Part shown: piece after piece, positions 1 to 9,808 of the stretch
How positions within the stretch are numbered: position 1 is the stretch's first letter
How the letters are laid out: every line of letters begins with the position of its first letter
DNA from: Liquorilactobacillus ghanensis DSM 18630
GTDB taxonomy: Bacteria > Bacillota > Bacilli > Lactobacillales > Lactobacillaceae
Length of the DNA: 64,000 nucleotides
Assembly (NCBI RefSeq): GCF_001435235.1
Contig: NZ_AZGB01000015.1
Span: forward strand, 215,223-279,222
Direction of reading: 5' to 3'
The notes under the pieces: model-generated
Databases searched by the model: none
Told to the model about the DNA's origin: nothing
What the model saw: only the letters and a program-made list of their open reading frames with translations
Program-made: the position numbers and the translations under genes

Positions 1-2181
1 GTCCATCCACCTTGAGTCGACCACTCGCAAAACAACAACTTTTTCGAATTCAAGCATTTGCGAAGCATCGTATAACTGTTTTTCTTTTAAACGATAGTTT
101 GCTTCAGCACGGTCCATTAAATAGTTGATGATTTCTTCCGGTTTTTTGTCTGTCAGATCATTTAGCGCAATACTATCTTCATTGACCATAGCTGCAATTG
201 CGAAATCAATAATTGCTTGCAGGTTCCAGTCTTTTTGATCGCCCTGTGTATGCATCTGCACGATATGTTCCACTGTTCGCTTAATCATTGGCATAATAAC
301 CGGTTTTAATGATTCATTTTCCATAATGACTTGCTGACGTTGAGAATAAATTACTTCTCGTTGCTCACGCATAACATCATCATATTGTAAAACCTGCTTA
401 CGAGTATCGTAGTTATTTCCTTCAACCCGCTTTTGAGCTGATTCAACCTGTCGACTAATCATTTTACTTTGGATAACGGCATCTTCATCGGCAACTTTAA
501 ATCGTTGCAGTAAGGCTTTTACCCGTTCTGAACCAAACCGCAGCATCAAATCGTCTTCTAATGAAAGATAAAATTGTGTAACACCAGGATCTCCTTGCCG
601 ACCAGATCGGCCACGCAACTGATTATCAATTCGACGTGATTCATGGCGTTCAGTTCCAATAACTGCTAAACCGCCAGCTTCACGAACACCCGGTCCTAAT
701 TTGATATCAGTTCCACGACCAGCCATATTGGTAGCAATGGTAACTGCTCCACGCTGCCCAGCATTCATAATTATTTCAGCTTCCTTGGCATGATTTTTAG
801 CATTCAAAACTGAATGTGCAATTCCAGCCTGGTCAAGTAACTGCGATAACAGTTCTGACGTTTCGACTGCAACTGTTCCGACTAAAATCGGCTGACCTTT
901 TTTGTGTCGTTGCTTTATATCTTCAATTACTGCCTTAAATTTACTTTTAAGTGTCGGATACAGCAAATCTGGTCGATCATCTCGAATTACCGGTTTGTTG
1001 GTTGGAATTGTTATAACTTCCATGTTGTAAATTTCCCGAAATTCTTCATCTTCTGTTTTAGCTGTTCCGGTCATTCCGGCAATTTTCTTATACATCCGAA
1101 AATAGTTCTGATAAGTAATATTTGCCATTGTCTTAGTTTCTTGCTGAATTTCTACCCGTTCTTTGGCTTCAATAGCCTGATGAAGACCATCAGAATAACG
1201 GCGGCCTTCCATAATTCGACCAGTAAATTGATCAACAATCATAACTTCGCCGTTGGAAACAACATAGTCTTTATCCCGTAGCATAATAAAGTTAGCCCGT
1301 AGAGCATTATCTAGATGATGAGTCAAGGCTGTATTGTCTGGATCATACAAATTTGTTAATCCAAAGTATTTTTCAGCCTTACGAATACCTTGCTCTGTCA
1401 AGGCAACTGATTTTGATTCCAAATCAATTTTATAATCTTTTTTCTCTGTTAATGTTTTAGCGAAGCGATCAGTTCGAATATATAAAGCAGTTGTGGGTTC
1501 AGCTTGACCGGAAATAATCAAAGGCGTCCGCGCCTCATCAATTAAAATCGAGTCAACTTCATCGACTACAACAAAATTTAATGGTCGTTGCACCATATCT
1601 TCTCGATAAACCACCATGTTATCCCGCAAATAATCAAATCCCAATTCACTATTAGTTGAATAGGTAATATCACAATTATAAGCTGCTCGTTTTTCATCGG
1701 CTGATTTATTGGAAACATTTAAACCAACTGTTAATCCCAGCCAAGTGTACAATTCACCCATTTCAGTTGCATCACGTTGAGCTAAATACTCATTAACAGT
1801 CACAACATGTACACCCTTGCTGGCCAAAGCATTCAAATAGACCGGCATAGTAGCCGTTAACGTTTTACCTTCACCAGTTTTCATTTCAGCAATATTGCCT
1901 TCATGCAAAACGATCCCGCCATAGATTTGAACTCTGAATGGGTATAAACCCAAAACTCGTTTAGCTCCTTCACGTACCACAGCAAAAGCTTCTGGCAGTA
2001 AATCATCCAAAGTTTCTCCAGCTTGATAACGTTTTTTTAGTGCCGGCGTTTGGGCCTGTAATTCTTCATCACTCAAAGCTGCCATTTCCTCAGCATGAGC
2101 TTCAACTTTATCGGCTATTTTTCCTAGCCGTTTAATTTCTCTTTTATCACTTTCAACCCATTTTTTAAGGACATTTACCAT
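1..2181 (-). CDS. secA: Preprotein translocase ATPase SecA, 3' end cut by window edge
   Basis: SecA drives ATP-dependent export of unfolded preproteins through SecYEG at the membrane. 727 codons are present from the ATG at 2181; the family is usually near 790 residues, so only the C-terminal tail is missing, cut by the window edge and not by mutation. Visible in order are the N-terminal helix, Walker A (MKTGEGKT, about residues 100-107), the [12 protein letters not shown] box, MTGTAKTE, and the second-helicase-half motifs TNMAGRGTD and [11 protein letters not shown]. An AAGGAAA ribosome-binding site precedes the start. It lies downstream of hpf but behind a terminator, so it is probably transcribed separately. 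Confidence 0.98.
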   Translation of the reverse strand, partial: MVNVLKKWVESDKREIKRLGKIADKVEAHAEEMAALSDEELQAQTPALKKRYQAGETLDDLLPEAFAVVREGAKRVLGLYPFRVQIYGGIVLHEGNIAEMKTGEGKTLTATMPVYLNALASKGVHVVTVNEYLAQRDATEMGELYTWLGLTVGLNVSNKSADEKRAAYNCDITYSTNSELGFDYLRDNMVVYREDMVQRPLNFVVVDEVDSILIDEARTPLIISGQAEPTTALYIRTDRFAKTLTEKKDYKIDLESKSVALTEQGIRKAEKYFGLTNLYDPDNTALTHHLDNALRANFIMLRDKDYVVSNGEVMIVDQFTGRIMEGRRYSDGLHQAIEAKERVEIQQETKTMANITYQNYFRMYKKIAGMTGTAKTEDEEFREIYNMEVITIPTNKPVIRDDRPDLLYPTLKSKFKAVIEDIKQRHKKGQPILVGTVAVETSELLSQLLDQAGIAHSVLNAKNHAKEAEIIMNAGQRGAVTIATNMAGRGTDIKLGPGVREAGGLAVIGTERHESRRIDNQLRGRSGRQGDPGVTQFYLSLEDDLMLRFGSERVKALLQRFKVADEDAVIQSKMISRQVESAQKRVEGNNYDTRKQVLQYDDVMREQREVIYSQRQQVIMENESLKPVIMPMIKRTVEHIVQMHTQGDQKDWNLQAIIDFAIAAMVNEDSIALNDLTDKKPEEIINYLMDRAEANYRLKEKQLYDASQMLEFEKVVVLRVVDSRWMD

Positions 2182-2295
2182 GTCTGTTTTCCTTTCTTAA
2201 ACCACAATTCATTCAAATTAAATTTAAAACTATTATACAATATATAATACACCATTGTTATTTTATCATTGATTATTACTTTTTCAAATTGAGCA

Positions 2296-2326
2296 CTAAA
2301 AAAACAAGCGATCTTAACCGCTTGTT
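2296..2326 (-). terminator. Rho-independent terminator of hpf
   Basis: An 8-bp stem (AACAAGCG paired with CGCTTGTT) has an 8-base loop and is followed on the minus strand by seven T. It sits between the hpf stop and the secA start and so separates the two units. Confidence 0.85.
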
Positions 2327-2355
2327 AAAAAATAAATTGAAATTATTAAGAATCT

Positions 2356-2916
2356 TTATTCATCACTAGCTTCAATTAAACCATAGCGGCCATCTTTACG
2401 ACGGTAAACAATATTAATGCCATTTGTTTCAGCATCTTCATAAATAAAGAAATTATGACCCAACATATCCATTTGCAAAACAGCTTCTTCACTATCCATT
2501 GGTTTTAATAAGAAACGTTTCGTTCTTACAATATCAAATTTCTTATCAGATTTTGCAGCTTCACTCTTCTCCACTGCTGCTTCGGCTACATCCAGTCCCT
2601 TGAAACCCTTCTCACGCGATTTACGATTAATCTTCGTCTTATATTTACGAATTTGACGCTCAAGCTTATCAGTGACTAAATCAACACTCGCATACATGTC
2701 AGGTGAGGTTTCTTCAGCACGCAGTACCAAATATGGAAGTGGGATAGTAACTTCAACTTTGGCTGTTTTATCTGAGTACACTTTTAAATTAACGTGTGCC
2801 GTTGAATTCGAGGTATCTTCAAAATATTTTTCTAATTTATTTAATTTTTTCTGAACATAATCCCGAATTGCAGACGTAACTTCGATATTTTCACCACGAA
2901 TACTGTATTTTAACAT
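2356..2916 (-). CDS. hpf: Long-form ribosome hibernation promoting factor HPF
   Basis: HPF binds the 30S subunit in the tRNA/mRNA channel and, in the long form, dimerises 70S ribosomes into inactive 100S particles in stationary phase. The 186-residue length is that of the long form: an N-terminal S30AE fold (about 1-100, starting MLKYSIRGENIEVT), a lysine-rich linker, and a C-terminal dimerisation domain (about 125-183) with FIYEDAETN and VVYRRKDG-like sequence (here IVYRRKDGRYGLIE). The ATG follows a strong AGGAGAGG site. It has its own promoter and terminator and is monocistronic, as usual next to secA in this group. Confidence 0.97.
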   Translation of the reverse strand: MLKYSIRGENIEVTSAIRDYVQKKLNKLEKYFEDTSNSTAHVNLKVYSDKTAKVEVTIPLPYLVLRAEETSPDMYASVDLVTDKLERQIRKYKTKINRKSREKGFKGLDVAEAAVEKSEAAKSDKKFDIVRTKRFLLKPMDSEEAVLQMDMLGHNFFIYEDAETNGINIVYRRKDGRYGLIEASDE

Positions 2917-2982
2917 AACAAACCTCTCCTTTCACAACTAAACATTGATAAATTGGCTTAACCTCTTTATCCTGTTATCTTT

Positions 2983-3011
2983 ATTATATAAGAAAAACTG
3001 ATATTTAACAA
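2983..3011 (-). promoter_or_regulatory. Sigma-A promoter of hpf
   Basis: Minus strand TTGTTA, 17 bp, TATAAT. The -10 is at 2983-2988 and the -35 at 3006-3011, about 67 bp before the hpf start. Spacing is ideal, so a housekeeping promoter is likely. Confidence 0.7.
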
Positions 3012-3026
3012 TCAATATCCCCAAAT

Positions 3027-3716
3027 TCAACGAGCCAAAGTAAGCGATTTAACATTGGCAGCACCAGCGGCTAACATCAGCGATCGGGCATGATAAAGTG
3101 TTCGTCCAGTTGTATAAACGTCATCAATCAGCAGAATTTTCTTGTCATTTACCTGAATTTTATCGTTCAATTCAAATGGTTGTGGCATTTTCAAACGTTG
3201 CTGCCGATTCCTTTTAGATTGAACGCCTTTATTGCTGTTCGCCTTTATTTTTAACAAACGTTTAAACGAAACCTTCTCAAGTAGTCCTTCTACTTGATTG
3301 AATCCTCGCTGCTGCCAAGTTTGATCAGAAATTGGAATTGGTACAGCTAACCAACCTTGATGAGTAAACTTTCCTACTTCTTTTGCTATTGCTGATTGAA
3401 AGAAAAGACGCCATTGATAATTACCATGAAATTTATAGTTAAGAAAGTAATCCTTCATCGCTTGATTGTAACAATATAATGCCCGATTTTTTAATAAATC
3501 TCCTGTAATTTTTCGTTGCCATTCATGACAGTCACTGCAAAGCTCAGGAGTTGTTTGAAAGCGACCGCAGCCTGAACAAATAGATTCAGATTTCAAACTG
3601 AGAAAATCAGCTCGACAAACAGCACAAAGATTTTCTTGTTCAATTGGCGTCCAACTAAAAAACCATTTTAATAATGATTTATTTTGTATCAGACGTTGGC
3701 ACTTTAGACAATGCAT
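3027..3716 (-). CDS. comFC: ComF family competence protein (ComFC)
   Basis: ComFC is needed for DNA uptake or processing during natural transformation and carries a phosphoribosyltransferase-like fold. The 229-residue protein has a cysteine-rich N-terminus (CxxC pairs at about 3/6, 31/34, 47/50 and 60/63, probably two zinc sites) and a C-terminal PRPP-binding loop IDDVYTTG (about 197-204). The start lies inside the end of comFA, with a 38-bp overlap, so the two are translationally coupled. A GAGGGGG motif about 15 bases upstream is the only Shine-Dalgarno candidate and its spacing is long. All key motifs are intact. Confidence 0.93.
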   Translation of the reverse strand: MHCLKCQRLIQNKSLLKWFFSWTPIEQENLCAVCRADFLSLKSESICSGCGRFQTTPELCSDCHEWQRKITGDLLKNRALYCYNQAMKDYFLNYKFHGNYQWRLFFQSAIAKEVGKFTHQGWLAVPIPISDQTWQQRGFNQVEGLLEKVSFKRLLKIKANSNKGVQSKRNRQQRLKMPQPFELNDKIQVNDKKILLIDDVYTTGRTLYHARSLMLAAGAANVKSLTLAR

Positions 3717-5040
3717 TGTTATTTAATTTTGCCCCCTCGTGATTCAAGAACTTAATTTGTCGAATCGCTCTGCTTAAATTTCGATTCAGCATAGAACAAG
3801 CAAAAATAACTTCTCCTACGGGGCGTTGACTGCTGCGACCAGCGCGCCCGGCTATTTGAACTAATGCTTCCTCCGTAAATACCGGCTCATCCGCACCAAT
3901 TACCAAAACATTAAGTTTGGGAAACGTAACGCCTCTTTCCAAAATGGTAGTTGTTATTAGCAATTGACAGCTTTCTTCGCGCATTTGTTGAACTTTTTCA
4001 ATCCGATGTGGATCAGCTGCAAAAACTGTTGTCAAATGTTGGTTAGTTGTGAATTGCTTCAAACTAGTTTTTAATAATTCCAGTAAAGAAATTTGCGGCG
4101 CAAACACTAAAACTGGCCAACCGGCTTGCAGCCATTTTTGCAAAGGTCGAATTATATTCTGTGCTAATTTTTGTCGTTGTAGTTGTTTTTTCCAACTAGG
4201 TAGTAATATTATCTGCGGAACCGGTAATAAATGTCCATGAAACCGTAGTGGTAAATAGCCTAATTTAAGTTGATGCTGTTTTACCTTTCGTAACATTTCA
4301 CTTGTCGGAGTAGCCGTCAACAAAAGTAAACTGCTAATTTTTTTTCGTGCATTGGTCACTGCCGTTTGCAATAAACGATTGCCTTTAAATGGAAAAGCAT
4401 CTGCCTCATCAATAATCAGTAGATCAAAAGCATTTTTAAATTTCAGCAGTTGATGAGTCGTGCAAATTACTATTTGACTATAACGATAATCCATTGAACT
4501 CGAGCCATGAAGCAGGACCATTGAAGTTTGCTTGAAGGCTGCACTAAGCCGTGGGTACAGTTCATTGCAGACATCTATTCGCGGCGTTGCAATACAAATT
4601 CGTTCACGGCGCTTAAGTGCTGCCGCTATGGTCGGAAACAAGATCTCAGTTTTGCCTGCACCAGTAACTGCCCAAAGCAAAAAATCTTTTTTTCGACTAG
4701 TTTGTAGTTGTAAATCCACTGCACATCCTTGCTGCAAAGCTGATAGCTTTCCTGACCAAGTCAACGGTGCCGTTTGTAGTGGAAACCGGTTTGGTTCAGC
4801 TATGGTGTATAATAAGTCCTGAGATGTTAATCTGCCAAATTGAATACATTGAGGGCAATAATAATTGCCGTTAGGTAGGAATGCCAGCTGCTTATTGGTT
4901 TTTTGATTGCAGCGATGACAAATAATGTACTTACCAGTTATTTCAATTGCTGAAATTTTTTTAGCAGTTGCTGGTAAATAGGCAACATTTTCTTGGCCAG
5001 CGACTTTTACTAATCGACCGTAAAAATCTTCCAGTTGCAC
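3679..5040 (-). CDS. comFA: Late competence DNA helicase ComFA
   Basis: ComFA is a cytoplasmic superfamily 2 ATPase that helps pull single-stranded DNA into the cell during transformation. I place the start at the GTG at 5040 because AAGGGGGGTG lies just upstream; this gives 453 residues. A four-cysteine zinc site (about C41, C44, C62, C65) precedes Walker A (TGAGKTE, about 126-132), an IDEAD Walker B, LTATPT, and the helicase C-terminal QIAGRAGRS motif. It is the first gene of comFA-comFC and is divergent from yigZ with 44 bp between starts. An upstream in-frame ATG at 5106 exists but would overlap yigZ. Confidence 0.94.
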   Translation of the reverse strand: MQLEDFYGRLVKVAGQENVAYLPATAKKISAIEITGKYIICHRCNQKTNKQLAFLPNGNYYCPQCIQFGRLTSQDLLYTIAEPNRFPLQTAPLTWSGKLSALQQGCAVDLQLQTSRKKDFLLWAVTGAGKTEILFPTIAAALKRRERICIATPRIDVCNELYPRLSAAFKQTSMVLLHGSSSMDYRYSQIVICTTHQLLKFKNAFDLLIIDEADAFPFKGNRLLQTAVTNARKKISSLLLLTATPTSEMLRKVKQHQLKLGYLPLRFHGHLLPVPQIILLPSWKKQLQRQKLAQNIIRPLQKWLQAGWPVLVFAPQISLLELLKTSLKQFTTNQHLTTVFAADPHRIEKVQQMREESCQLLITTTILERGVTFPKLNVLVIGADEPVFTEEALVQIAGRAGRSSQRPVGEVIFACSMLNRNLSRAIRQIKFLNHEGAKLNNNALSKVPTSDTK

Positions 5041-5084
5041 GTTTTCACCCCCCTTAAAAATAAATACGCAAAGGTGATATTCTT

Positions 5085-5726
5085 TTGAAAAAAGATTTCT
5101 TAACAATTGCTAAAACAGCACAAGCTGAATTAATAATCAAAAAATCAAATTTTATCGGCATCGTAGCCAAAACCAGTAATGAACCAGCGGCACAAGAATT
5201 TATTGAACATATTAAAGACAGCCATCCTAAGGCAAGACACCACTGTTTTGCTGCAATTATTGGTGACAAAGATCAAATTCAACGAGCCAGTGATAATGGC
5301 GAACCAACTGGAACTGCTGGTGCGCCAATTTTGAATGTCCTAAAAAAACAGCAGCTGCATAATGTAACAGCTGTTGTCGTTCGTTACTATGGAGGTATCA
5401 AACTGGGAACTGGTGGTTTAATTCGAGCTTACAGTAATGCAACCAGTGCTGCCATTGAACAAGCTGGTATCGTTCAGCAGATAAAAGCCGCTATTATAAC
5501 TGTCAGCCTAGCATACCATCAATTCGATCTTTTAAATAATTATTTTGATCGACGTAAAATTAAACCATTTGATATCAAATATTCAGATAAAATTACACTT
5601 AAGTTTATGCTTCCGTTTACCGATAGTCAGTCAGCAATAAAAGAAATAACCGACTTACTGAACGGTCAGCTTAAAATTAAAATTTCCGCTTCAAAAAATA
5701 TTGAAGTTCCCCTTGCTGCAAAGTAA
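5085..5726 (+). CDS. yigZ: YigZ/IMPACT family protein (YvyE type)
   Basis: Members of this conserved family share a domain with eukaryotic IMPACT, a regulator of translational stress signalling; the bacterial role is not settled. The 213-residue protein has the N-terminal UPF0029 domain, with GEPTGTAGAPIL and VVVRYYGGIKLGTGGLIRAY (about 82-127), and a C-terminal DUF1949 domain. The start is TTG at 5085, five bases after AAGGTGAT, and not an internal ATG. Its divergence from comFAC is the common arrangement in this group. Confidence 0.93.
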   Translation: MKKDFLTIAKTAQAELIIKKSNFIGIVAKTSNEPAAQEFIEHIKDSHPKARHHCFAAIIGDKDQIQRASDNGEPTGTAGAPILNVLKKQQLHNVTAVVVRYYGGIKLGTGGLIRAYSNATSAAIEQAGIVQQIKAAIITVSLAYHQFDLLNNYFDRRKIKPFDIKYSDKITLKFMLPFTDSQSAIKEITDLLNGQLKIKISASKNIEVPLAAK

Positions 5727-6056
5727 TTAGTCATATTTAATTGAACAAATTCAATTTGATTTATACTAAATTACATTCTACGCAGCCGCTGAAAATATTT
5801 TAGCCGGATGTTTTTTGGATTGATAGCTTGAATATGATAGTCAATCAACCTTTTTATACCAAAATTCTAGTAGTATGGTCTTTCATGTCAAATTGACTCG
5901 TGTGTGCGCAAAGCAAAATAAAAAACAGAACCAGAAGTAAATTAACTCCTAATTCTGCCTAAGTTTATTCGCTTATCACTCTAATTCGATAAACAACCAT
6001 TTTTCAAAATTATGCTTACCTAATTACCAATTTCACTAACAAGCTAGTATTGTAAA
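5727..6056. other. Gene-free spacer between convergent yigZ and tagO
   Basis: This 330-bp AT-rich stretch has no convincing gene. It contains a weak hairpin just after yigZ (AATTGAA at 5739-5745 with TTCAATT at 5750-5756) that may help end yigZ transcripts, and the tagO terminator near 5917-5957. Confidence 0.5.
5917..5957 (-). terminator. Terminator downstream of tagO
   Basis: Minus strand CAGAATTAGGAG pairs over 12 bp (with G-U pairs) with CTTCTGGTTCTG and is followed by TTTTTTATTTT. It is 100 bp beyond the tagO stop and is the only candidate terminator for that gene. Confidence 0.75.
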
Positions 6057-7145
6057 TCATTTATCCTTTTTATTTTTGATCTTAAACAATCGACCAATCC
6101 AATTAATTAATGGTCTCCGTTGTGTTCCAACTAACCCAATTGATTCGACAAATAACTCCAGACCAAATAATGTCGCAATCGTCAACAAAATAGAACCTAA
6201 CAAATTTGAAAAAGGGTACAGTAGCGCAATGCATGAAAAAATCAACGAAATTCCATAAATCACTAACACTGTTTGTGTATGACTTAAACCAATTTCCATC
6301 AGGCGGTGATGTAAATGATGTTTATCAGCTTGTGAAATGGGCTTCTTATTTAAAACTCGGCGTAAAATCGCATAAACCGTATCCGTAATTGGTACTCCAA
6401 GAATTATTACTGGAATTACAATAGTAATAAAAGTCGCATTTTTTAGACCATAAAGTGAAAACACTGAAATCATAAAACCAATAAATAAAGCTCCTGTATC
6501 ACCAAGATAAATTTTGGCTGGATGAAAATTATACGGTAAAAAGCCGAGTAAAGATCCTACCAAAGTAAACATCATGATTGCTACATAGGTTCCTGTTACA
6601 TTTAAAAATAGATAACTAGTAATTCCACTCGTGATTAAAGCAATTATCGCCACTCCTACAGCTAAACCATCAAGCCCATCAATCAGATTAACTGCATTAG
6701 TAATTGCCAAAATCCAAATTAATGTTACTGGTAAACTAAACCACCCTAAATTAATTGTACCTAAAAAAGGCAGTGTCAAAGTGGTCATTCGAATTCCACT
6801 GAAAAAATAAACAATTAATGCTGCCAAAGTAATCCCGCATAGTTTTTGCTTGGGAGTTAATTCATAAATATCATCAATTATTCCAGTAATTATGATTGTT
6901 AATTCAGCTGCAAATAATGTCCACAATTGTTGTGGGGGATATTGCTGTCGCATAATGAAAAAGTTCACCAAATTAAAAGCGACAAAAATTGCTAATCCAC
7001 CCATCGTCGGCATAGGTACTTTATTGACCCGCCGTGCGTTAGGTTTGTCCACTGCACCTAGCTTGAAAGCCAAATTGCGCACGAGCGGAGTTAAAATAAA
7101 CGCTAATACCCCAGCTGCAAGTAAAGACGCAATAATTATAGACAT
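6057..7145 (-). CDS. tagO: Undecaprenyl-phosphate GlcNAc-1-phosphate transferase (TagO/MraY family)
   Basis: This integral membrane enzyme transfers GlcNAc-1-phosphate from UDP-GlcNAc to undecaprenyl phosphate, the first step of wall teichoic acid linkage-unit synthesis. The ATG at 7145 follows AGAGG with good spacing and gives 362 residues; an in-frame ATG nine codons earlier lacks a site. About ten membrane segments are visible, with PTMGG, the catalytic GIIDD (about 88-92), NLIDGLDGLA, LGDTGALF and the HHLHHRLME loop. tagA at 57.4 kb encodes the next enzyme. It has its own promoter and terminator, so it is monocistronic. Confidence 0.94.
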   Translation of the reverse strand: MSIIIASLLAAGVLAFILTPLVRNLAFKLGAVDKPNARRVNKVPMPTMGGLAIFVAFNLVNFFIMRQQYPPQQLWTLFAAELTIIITGIIDDIYELTPKQKLCGITLAALIVYFFSGIRMTTLTLPFLGTINLGWFSLPVTLIWILAITNAVNLIDGLDGLAVGVAIIALITSGITSYLFLNVTGTYVAIMMFTLVGSLLGFLPYNFHPAKIYLGDTGALFIGFMISVFSLYGLKNATFITIVIPVIILGVPITDTVYAILRRVLNKKPISQADKHHLHHRLMEIGLSHTQTVLVIYGISLIFSCIALLYPFSNLLGSILLTIATLFGLELFVESIGLVGTQRRPLINWIGRLFKIKNKKDK

Positions 7146-7230
7146 ACGCCGTCCTCTTTCTTTAATAATCATTCAAAGAAGAACTCCACCGGCTTTTTAT
7201 TAAAACCCGCTCCTAAGCTCATTAAGATTC

Positions 7231-7239
7231 ATTATACCA
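7231..7239 (-). promoter_or_regulatory. Extended -10 promoter of tagO
   Basis: Minus strand TGGTATAAT is a perfect extended -10 (hexamer at 7231-7236). A -35 is weak (CTGAAT). The position is about 90 bp before the tagO start. Confidence 0.65.
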
Positions 7240-7289
7240 TAGATTATTTATGATTCAGTATTTTAACCAGATAAAAGCAACTGATCATA

Positions 7290-9122
7290 TTATTTTTTCA
7301 AATGATAGCTATAGGTTGAAATAATAATATTTTCCCGTGAATTCAAAACCGCTCGCAAACGCAAACTAGTCTGATTATGCAAAATGTTCTGCCACGGTTT
7401 ACGTGGAACAAATTGCGGTACTAAAACGGTAGTTGAATAATTTTTCTTAGCTGAATCTTTAGCAATTACATCACAAAAGCGTACTACCGGGCCGGCAACA
7501 GATCGATACGAAGAATGCAGATCAACAAACCGGACATCCGGGAATGATTCATTAAACTCTTTAGCAGTTTCATGTTCTTTTTTGGGATTAGTGTCAAATG
7601 AAACATGCATTGCAATAACATAGTCACCAATTGAGCGAGCATAATTAATGGCACCCGTTGTCACATGAGTTACAGAACTGACCAGCACGATCACTGTAGC
7701 TCCCGCATAATCATGTAATTGTGCTTGTTCATTATTCAAACGCAGCTGTGAAGCCACCATTGTGTAATGTGCATGAATTTTGTAAAACACCAGCAACAAT
7801 ACCAACATAATAATCAAATATGGCCAAACATTGGAAAAGTGCAGCCAAAACAGAAAAATTACTAAAGCTAATGAAATAGCTGCTCCCAACAAATTAACCA
7901 AGGAATTAATTACCCAGTTGTGACCCCGTTCACGAAACCAATGAATAATCATCCCCGATTGAGATAAAGTAAATGGCACGAAAACACCAACTGCATACAA
8001 AGGAATCAACAAACTTGTTTGTCCATGAAAAATTAAAATCAAAACAATTGCCCCAATTGCCAGTGAAATGACCCCATTGGAATATGCCAATCGATCACCC
8101 TTATCCATATACATATGAGGCATAAATTTATCCTTAGCAAGATTATAAGCTAAAATTGGAAAAGCCGAAAAACCAGTATTAGCAGCAACAGCCAAAATCA
8201 AAGCCGTTGAAAACTGCAATAAATAGTAAAAAATTCCTTTACCAAAAACGGCTGCTCCGATTTGTGATAAAACTGTTTCATCAGAGCTAGGCATGATACC
8301 CAAATAATAGCTTAAAAAAGTTACACCAATTAAAAATAATCCTAAAAGTGCGGCCATAATAGCTAAAGTGTTAGCCGCATTTTTACGTTTTGGTTTTTTA
8401 AAGTTTGGTACTGCATTACTAATTGCTTCGACACCCGTTAATGACGAAGAACCGGCTGAAAAAGCCCGCAAAAACAGAATTAAGGTCATCCCGGGAACCG
8501 CACTGCCAACCGGTGCAGCTGCATGATATGTCAGACGACCAGTGGCAATATTAAACAATCCCCAAACCAACATCCCCAGTAAAACAATAACAAACGTATA
8601 AACTGGTAAAGTCAAAAATGAAGCTGAATCTTTCATACCTCGTAAGTTCAATGTCATAATAAACAAAACAATAAAAATTGCGATCGCAATACTATATGGT
8701 CGGAGCAGTGGAATAGCTGATGTAATTGCTTCAGTACCTGATGTTACTGAAACAGCGACCGTTAACATATAGTCCACTAATAACGAGCCACCAGCAACTA
8801 AGCCGATTGAAGTTCCCCAATTCTTAGTTGCAACTACATAGGCTCCACCTCCAGAAGGATATGCATTGATAATTTGCCGATAAGACATGGTTATTGCAAA
8901 TAACAAAATCAACACAATTCCAACAGCAGGCAGTGCATACCAAGTTGCTGCTGCAGATAAAACGAATAAAACTGTTGTAATCTGCTCAGTACCATATGCC
9001 ACTGATGATAATGCATCTGATGACAATAAAGCCAAAGCTTTAAATTTTGTCAGTGATTGCCCGCCCTCATCAGTTGTTTTAAGAGGCCGTCCAATTAGTA
9101 ACCGCTTTAAATAACGCCACAT
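7290..9122 (-). CDS. kimA: KimA-type high-affinity potassium importer (APC superfamily)
   Basis: KimA (formerly YdaO) imports K+ with protons and in Bacillus is controlled by c-di-AMP at both the RNA and protein level. The 610-residue protein matches the family along its length: an N-terminal LIGRPLKTT segment, SSDALSSVAYGTEQI (about 34-48), NAYPSGGGAYV, twelve membrane segments to about residue 460, and a cytosolic C-terminal domain with HVSFD, LHSSYRSV and LHNQTSLRLR. It starts at an ATG after AAAGGAG and is transcribed alone. An alternative annotation would be general amino acid permease, but the similarity to KimA is much closer. Confidence 0.88.
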   Translation of the reverse strand: MWRYLKRLLIGRPLKTTDEGGQSLTKFKALALLSSDALSSVAYGTEQITTVLFVLSAAATWYALPAVGIVLILLFAITMSYRQIINAYPSGGGAYVVATKNWGTSIGLVAGGSLLVDYMLTVAVSVTSGTEAITSAIPLLRPYSIAIAIFIVLFIMTLNLRGMKDSASFLTLPVYTFVIVLLGMLVWGLFNIATGRLTYHAAAPVGSAVPGMTLILFLRAFSAGSSSLTGVEAISNAVPNFKKPKRKNAANTLAIMAALLGLFLIGVTFLSYYLGIMPSSDETVLSQIGAAVFGKGIFYYLLQFSTALILAVAANTGFSAFPILAYNLAKDKFMPHMYMDKGDRLAYSNGVISLAIGAIVLILIFHGQTSLLIPLYAVGVFVPFTLSQSGMIIHWFRERGHNWVINSLVNLLGAAISLALVIFLFWLHFSNVWPYLIIMLVLLLVFYKIHAHYTMVASQLRLNNEQAQLHDYAGATVIVLVSSVTHVTTGAINYARSIGDYVIAMHVSFDTNPKKEHETAKEFNESFPDVRFVDLHSSYRSVAGPVVRFCDVIAKDSAKKNYSTTVLVPQFVPRKPWQNILHNQTSLRLRAVLNSRENIIISTYSYHLKK

Positions 9123-9144
9123 TTCTATTTCTCCTTTGACGAAA

Positions 9145-9261
9145 TTGATAAGATTACAGCTTCTACACTCGAAAACGATTGTTATTACAACTAAACGTTT
9201 TCTTAATCTTTATCAAACAATTTATCACAATTTTAAAAAGCCTGCATCTTTGACAGCTTTT
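9145..9261 (-). promoter_or_regulatory. Structured 5' leader of kimA, candidate cis-regulatory RNA
   Basis: On the minus strand, in transcript order, there is a terminator-like hairpin (AAAAGCTG with CAGGCTTTT, 9236-9261, then T-rich), followed by a nested structure. The outer stem pairs TTGATAAAGATTA (9204-9216) with TAATCTTATCAA (9145-9156). The inner hairpin GAAAACG/CGTTTTC is at 9171-9202. The structure ends a few bases before the AAAGGAG site of kimA. It does not show the GGGGAACC-like and GGGUGAA-like segments expected of ydaO-class c-di-AMP riboswitches, so its ligand or role, if any, is unknown. Confidence 0.5.
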
Positions 9262-9278
9262 GTTTTGTTACACACAAC

Positions 9279-9284
9279 ATTATA
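9279..9284 (-). promoter_or_regulatory. Probable -10 of the kimA promoter
   Basis: TATAAT on the minus strand, about 157 bp before the kimA start. No good -35 is seen at 16-18 bp. Transcription from here would include the whole structured leader. Confidence 0.45.
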
Positions 9285-9684
9285 ACGCTTTTTAAATTCA
9301 ATAATGATTTCAATATTGTGACATAAAAATAATTCCATGGTAACGAATACTAGTAGCAAGTTTTCTGGCTAATACTATTTTTTATTCGATAACCCAAAAA
9401 GTAATTTTGTCTTTTAAAAAAATCATTATTCAGCTAATTTTATAAAAAACGTTTAATTAGCAAGTAATTATACTCGTTTTTTATTCGTAATTAAAGACTA
9501 AAAATCAAAGTCAGATCGTAAATTTAAAAATAATTTTATTATCAACAACTTATGTTACCATCAAAGAATTCATTTTGTTCAAATTTATTTTTCCAACAGG
9601 TTTACTCGTCGAAAAGTATTAAACAGTAATGTTTAATTGATGACCAAGAACAACACCTATGGACAAATTCAATATACAAATTGC
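9285..9684. other. AT-rich gene-free stretch upstream of kimA
   Basis: No open frame with a ribosome-binding site, tRNA, or strong hairpin was seen on either strand here. It is bounded by the metQ terminator and the kimA promoter. Confidence 0.5.
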
Positions 9685-9733
9685 CCAAAAAATATGAAGA
9701 TGATAATTCAAACTTTGAAATTCATCTTCATAT
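9685..9733 (-). terminator. Terminator of the MetQ-like gene
   Basis: A 12-bp perfect stem (ATATGAAGATGA at 9692-9703 with TCATCTTCATAT at 9722-9733) is followed by TTTTTTGGG on the minus strand. The loop is 18 bases. Confidence 0.8.
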
Positions 9734-9808
9734 TCCCTTTAAAAATTATTTTTTTATTATCCTGGTAATTCTATTAATATAATTGACACGGACACTATGC
9801 TTTTTTAC

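Noticed and set aside
904..1281. 125-codon plus-strand frame within secA
   Set aside because: It is antisense to a clear secA coding region and has no family similarity I can recognise.
5771..5866. 31-codon minus-strand fragment ending in IRLKYFQRLRRM, looking like an IS remnant
   Set aside because: No start codon or ribosome-binding site, too short to assign, and no inverted repeats or other transposase parts nearby.
9123..9690. ydaO-class c-di-AMP riboswitch before kimA
   Set aside because: The conserved G-rich segments were looked for on the minus strand and are absent; only an unrelated structure is present.
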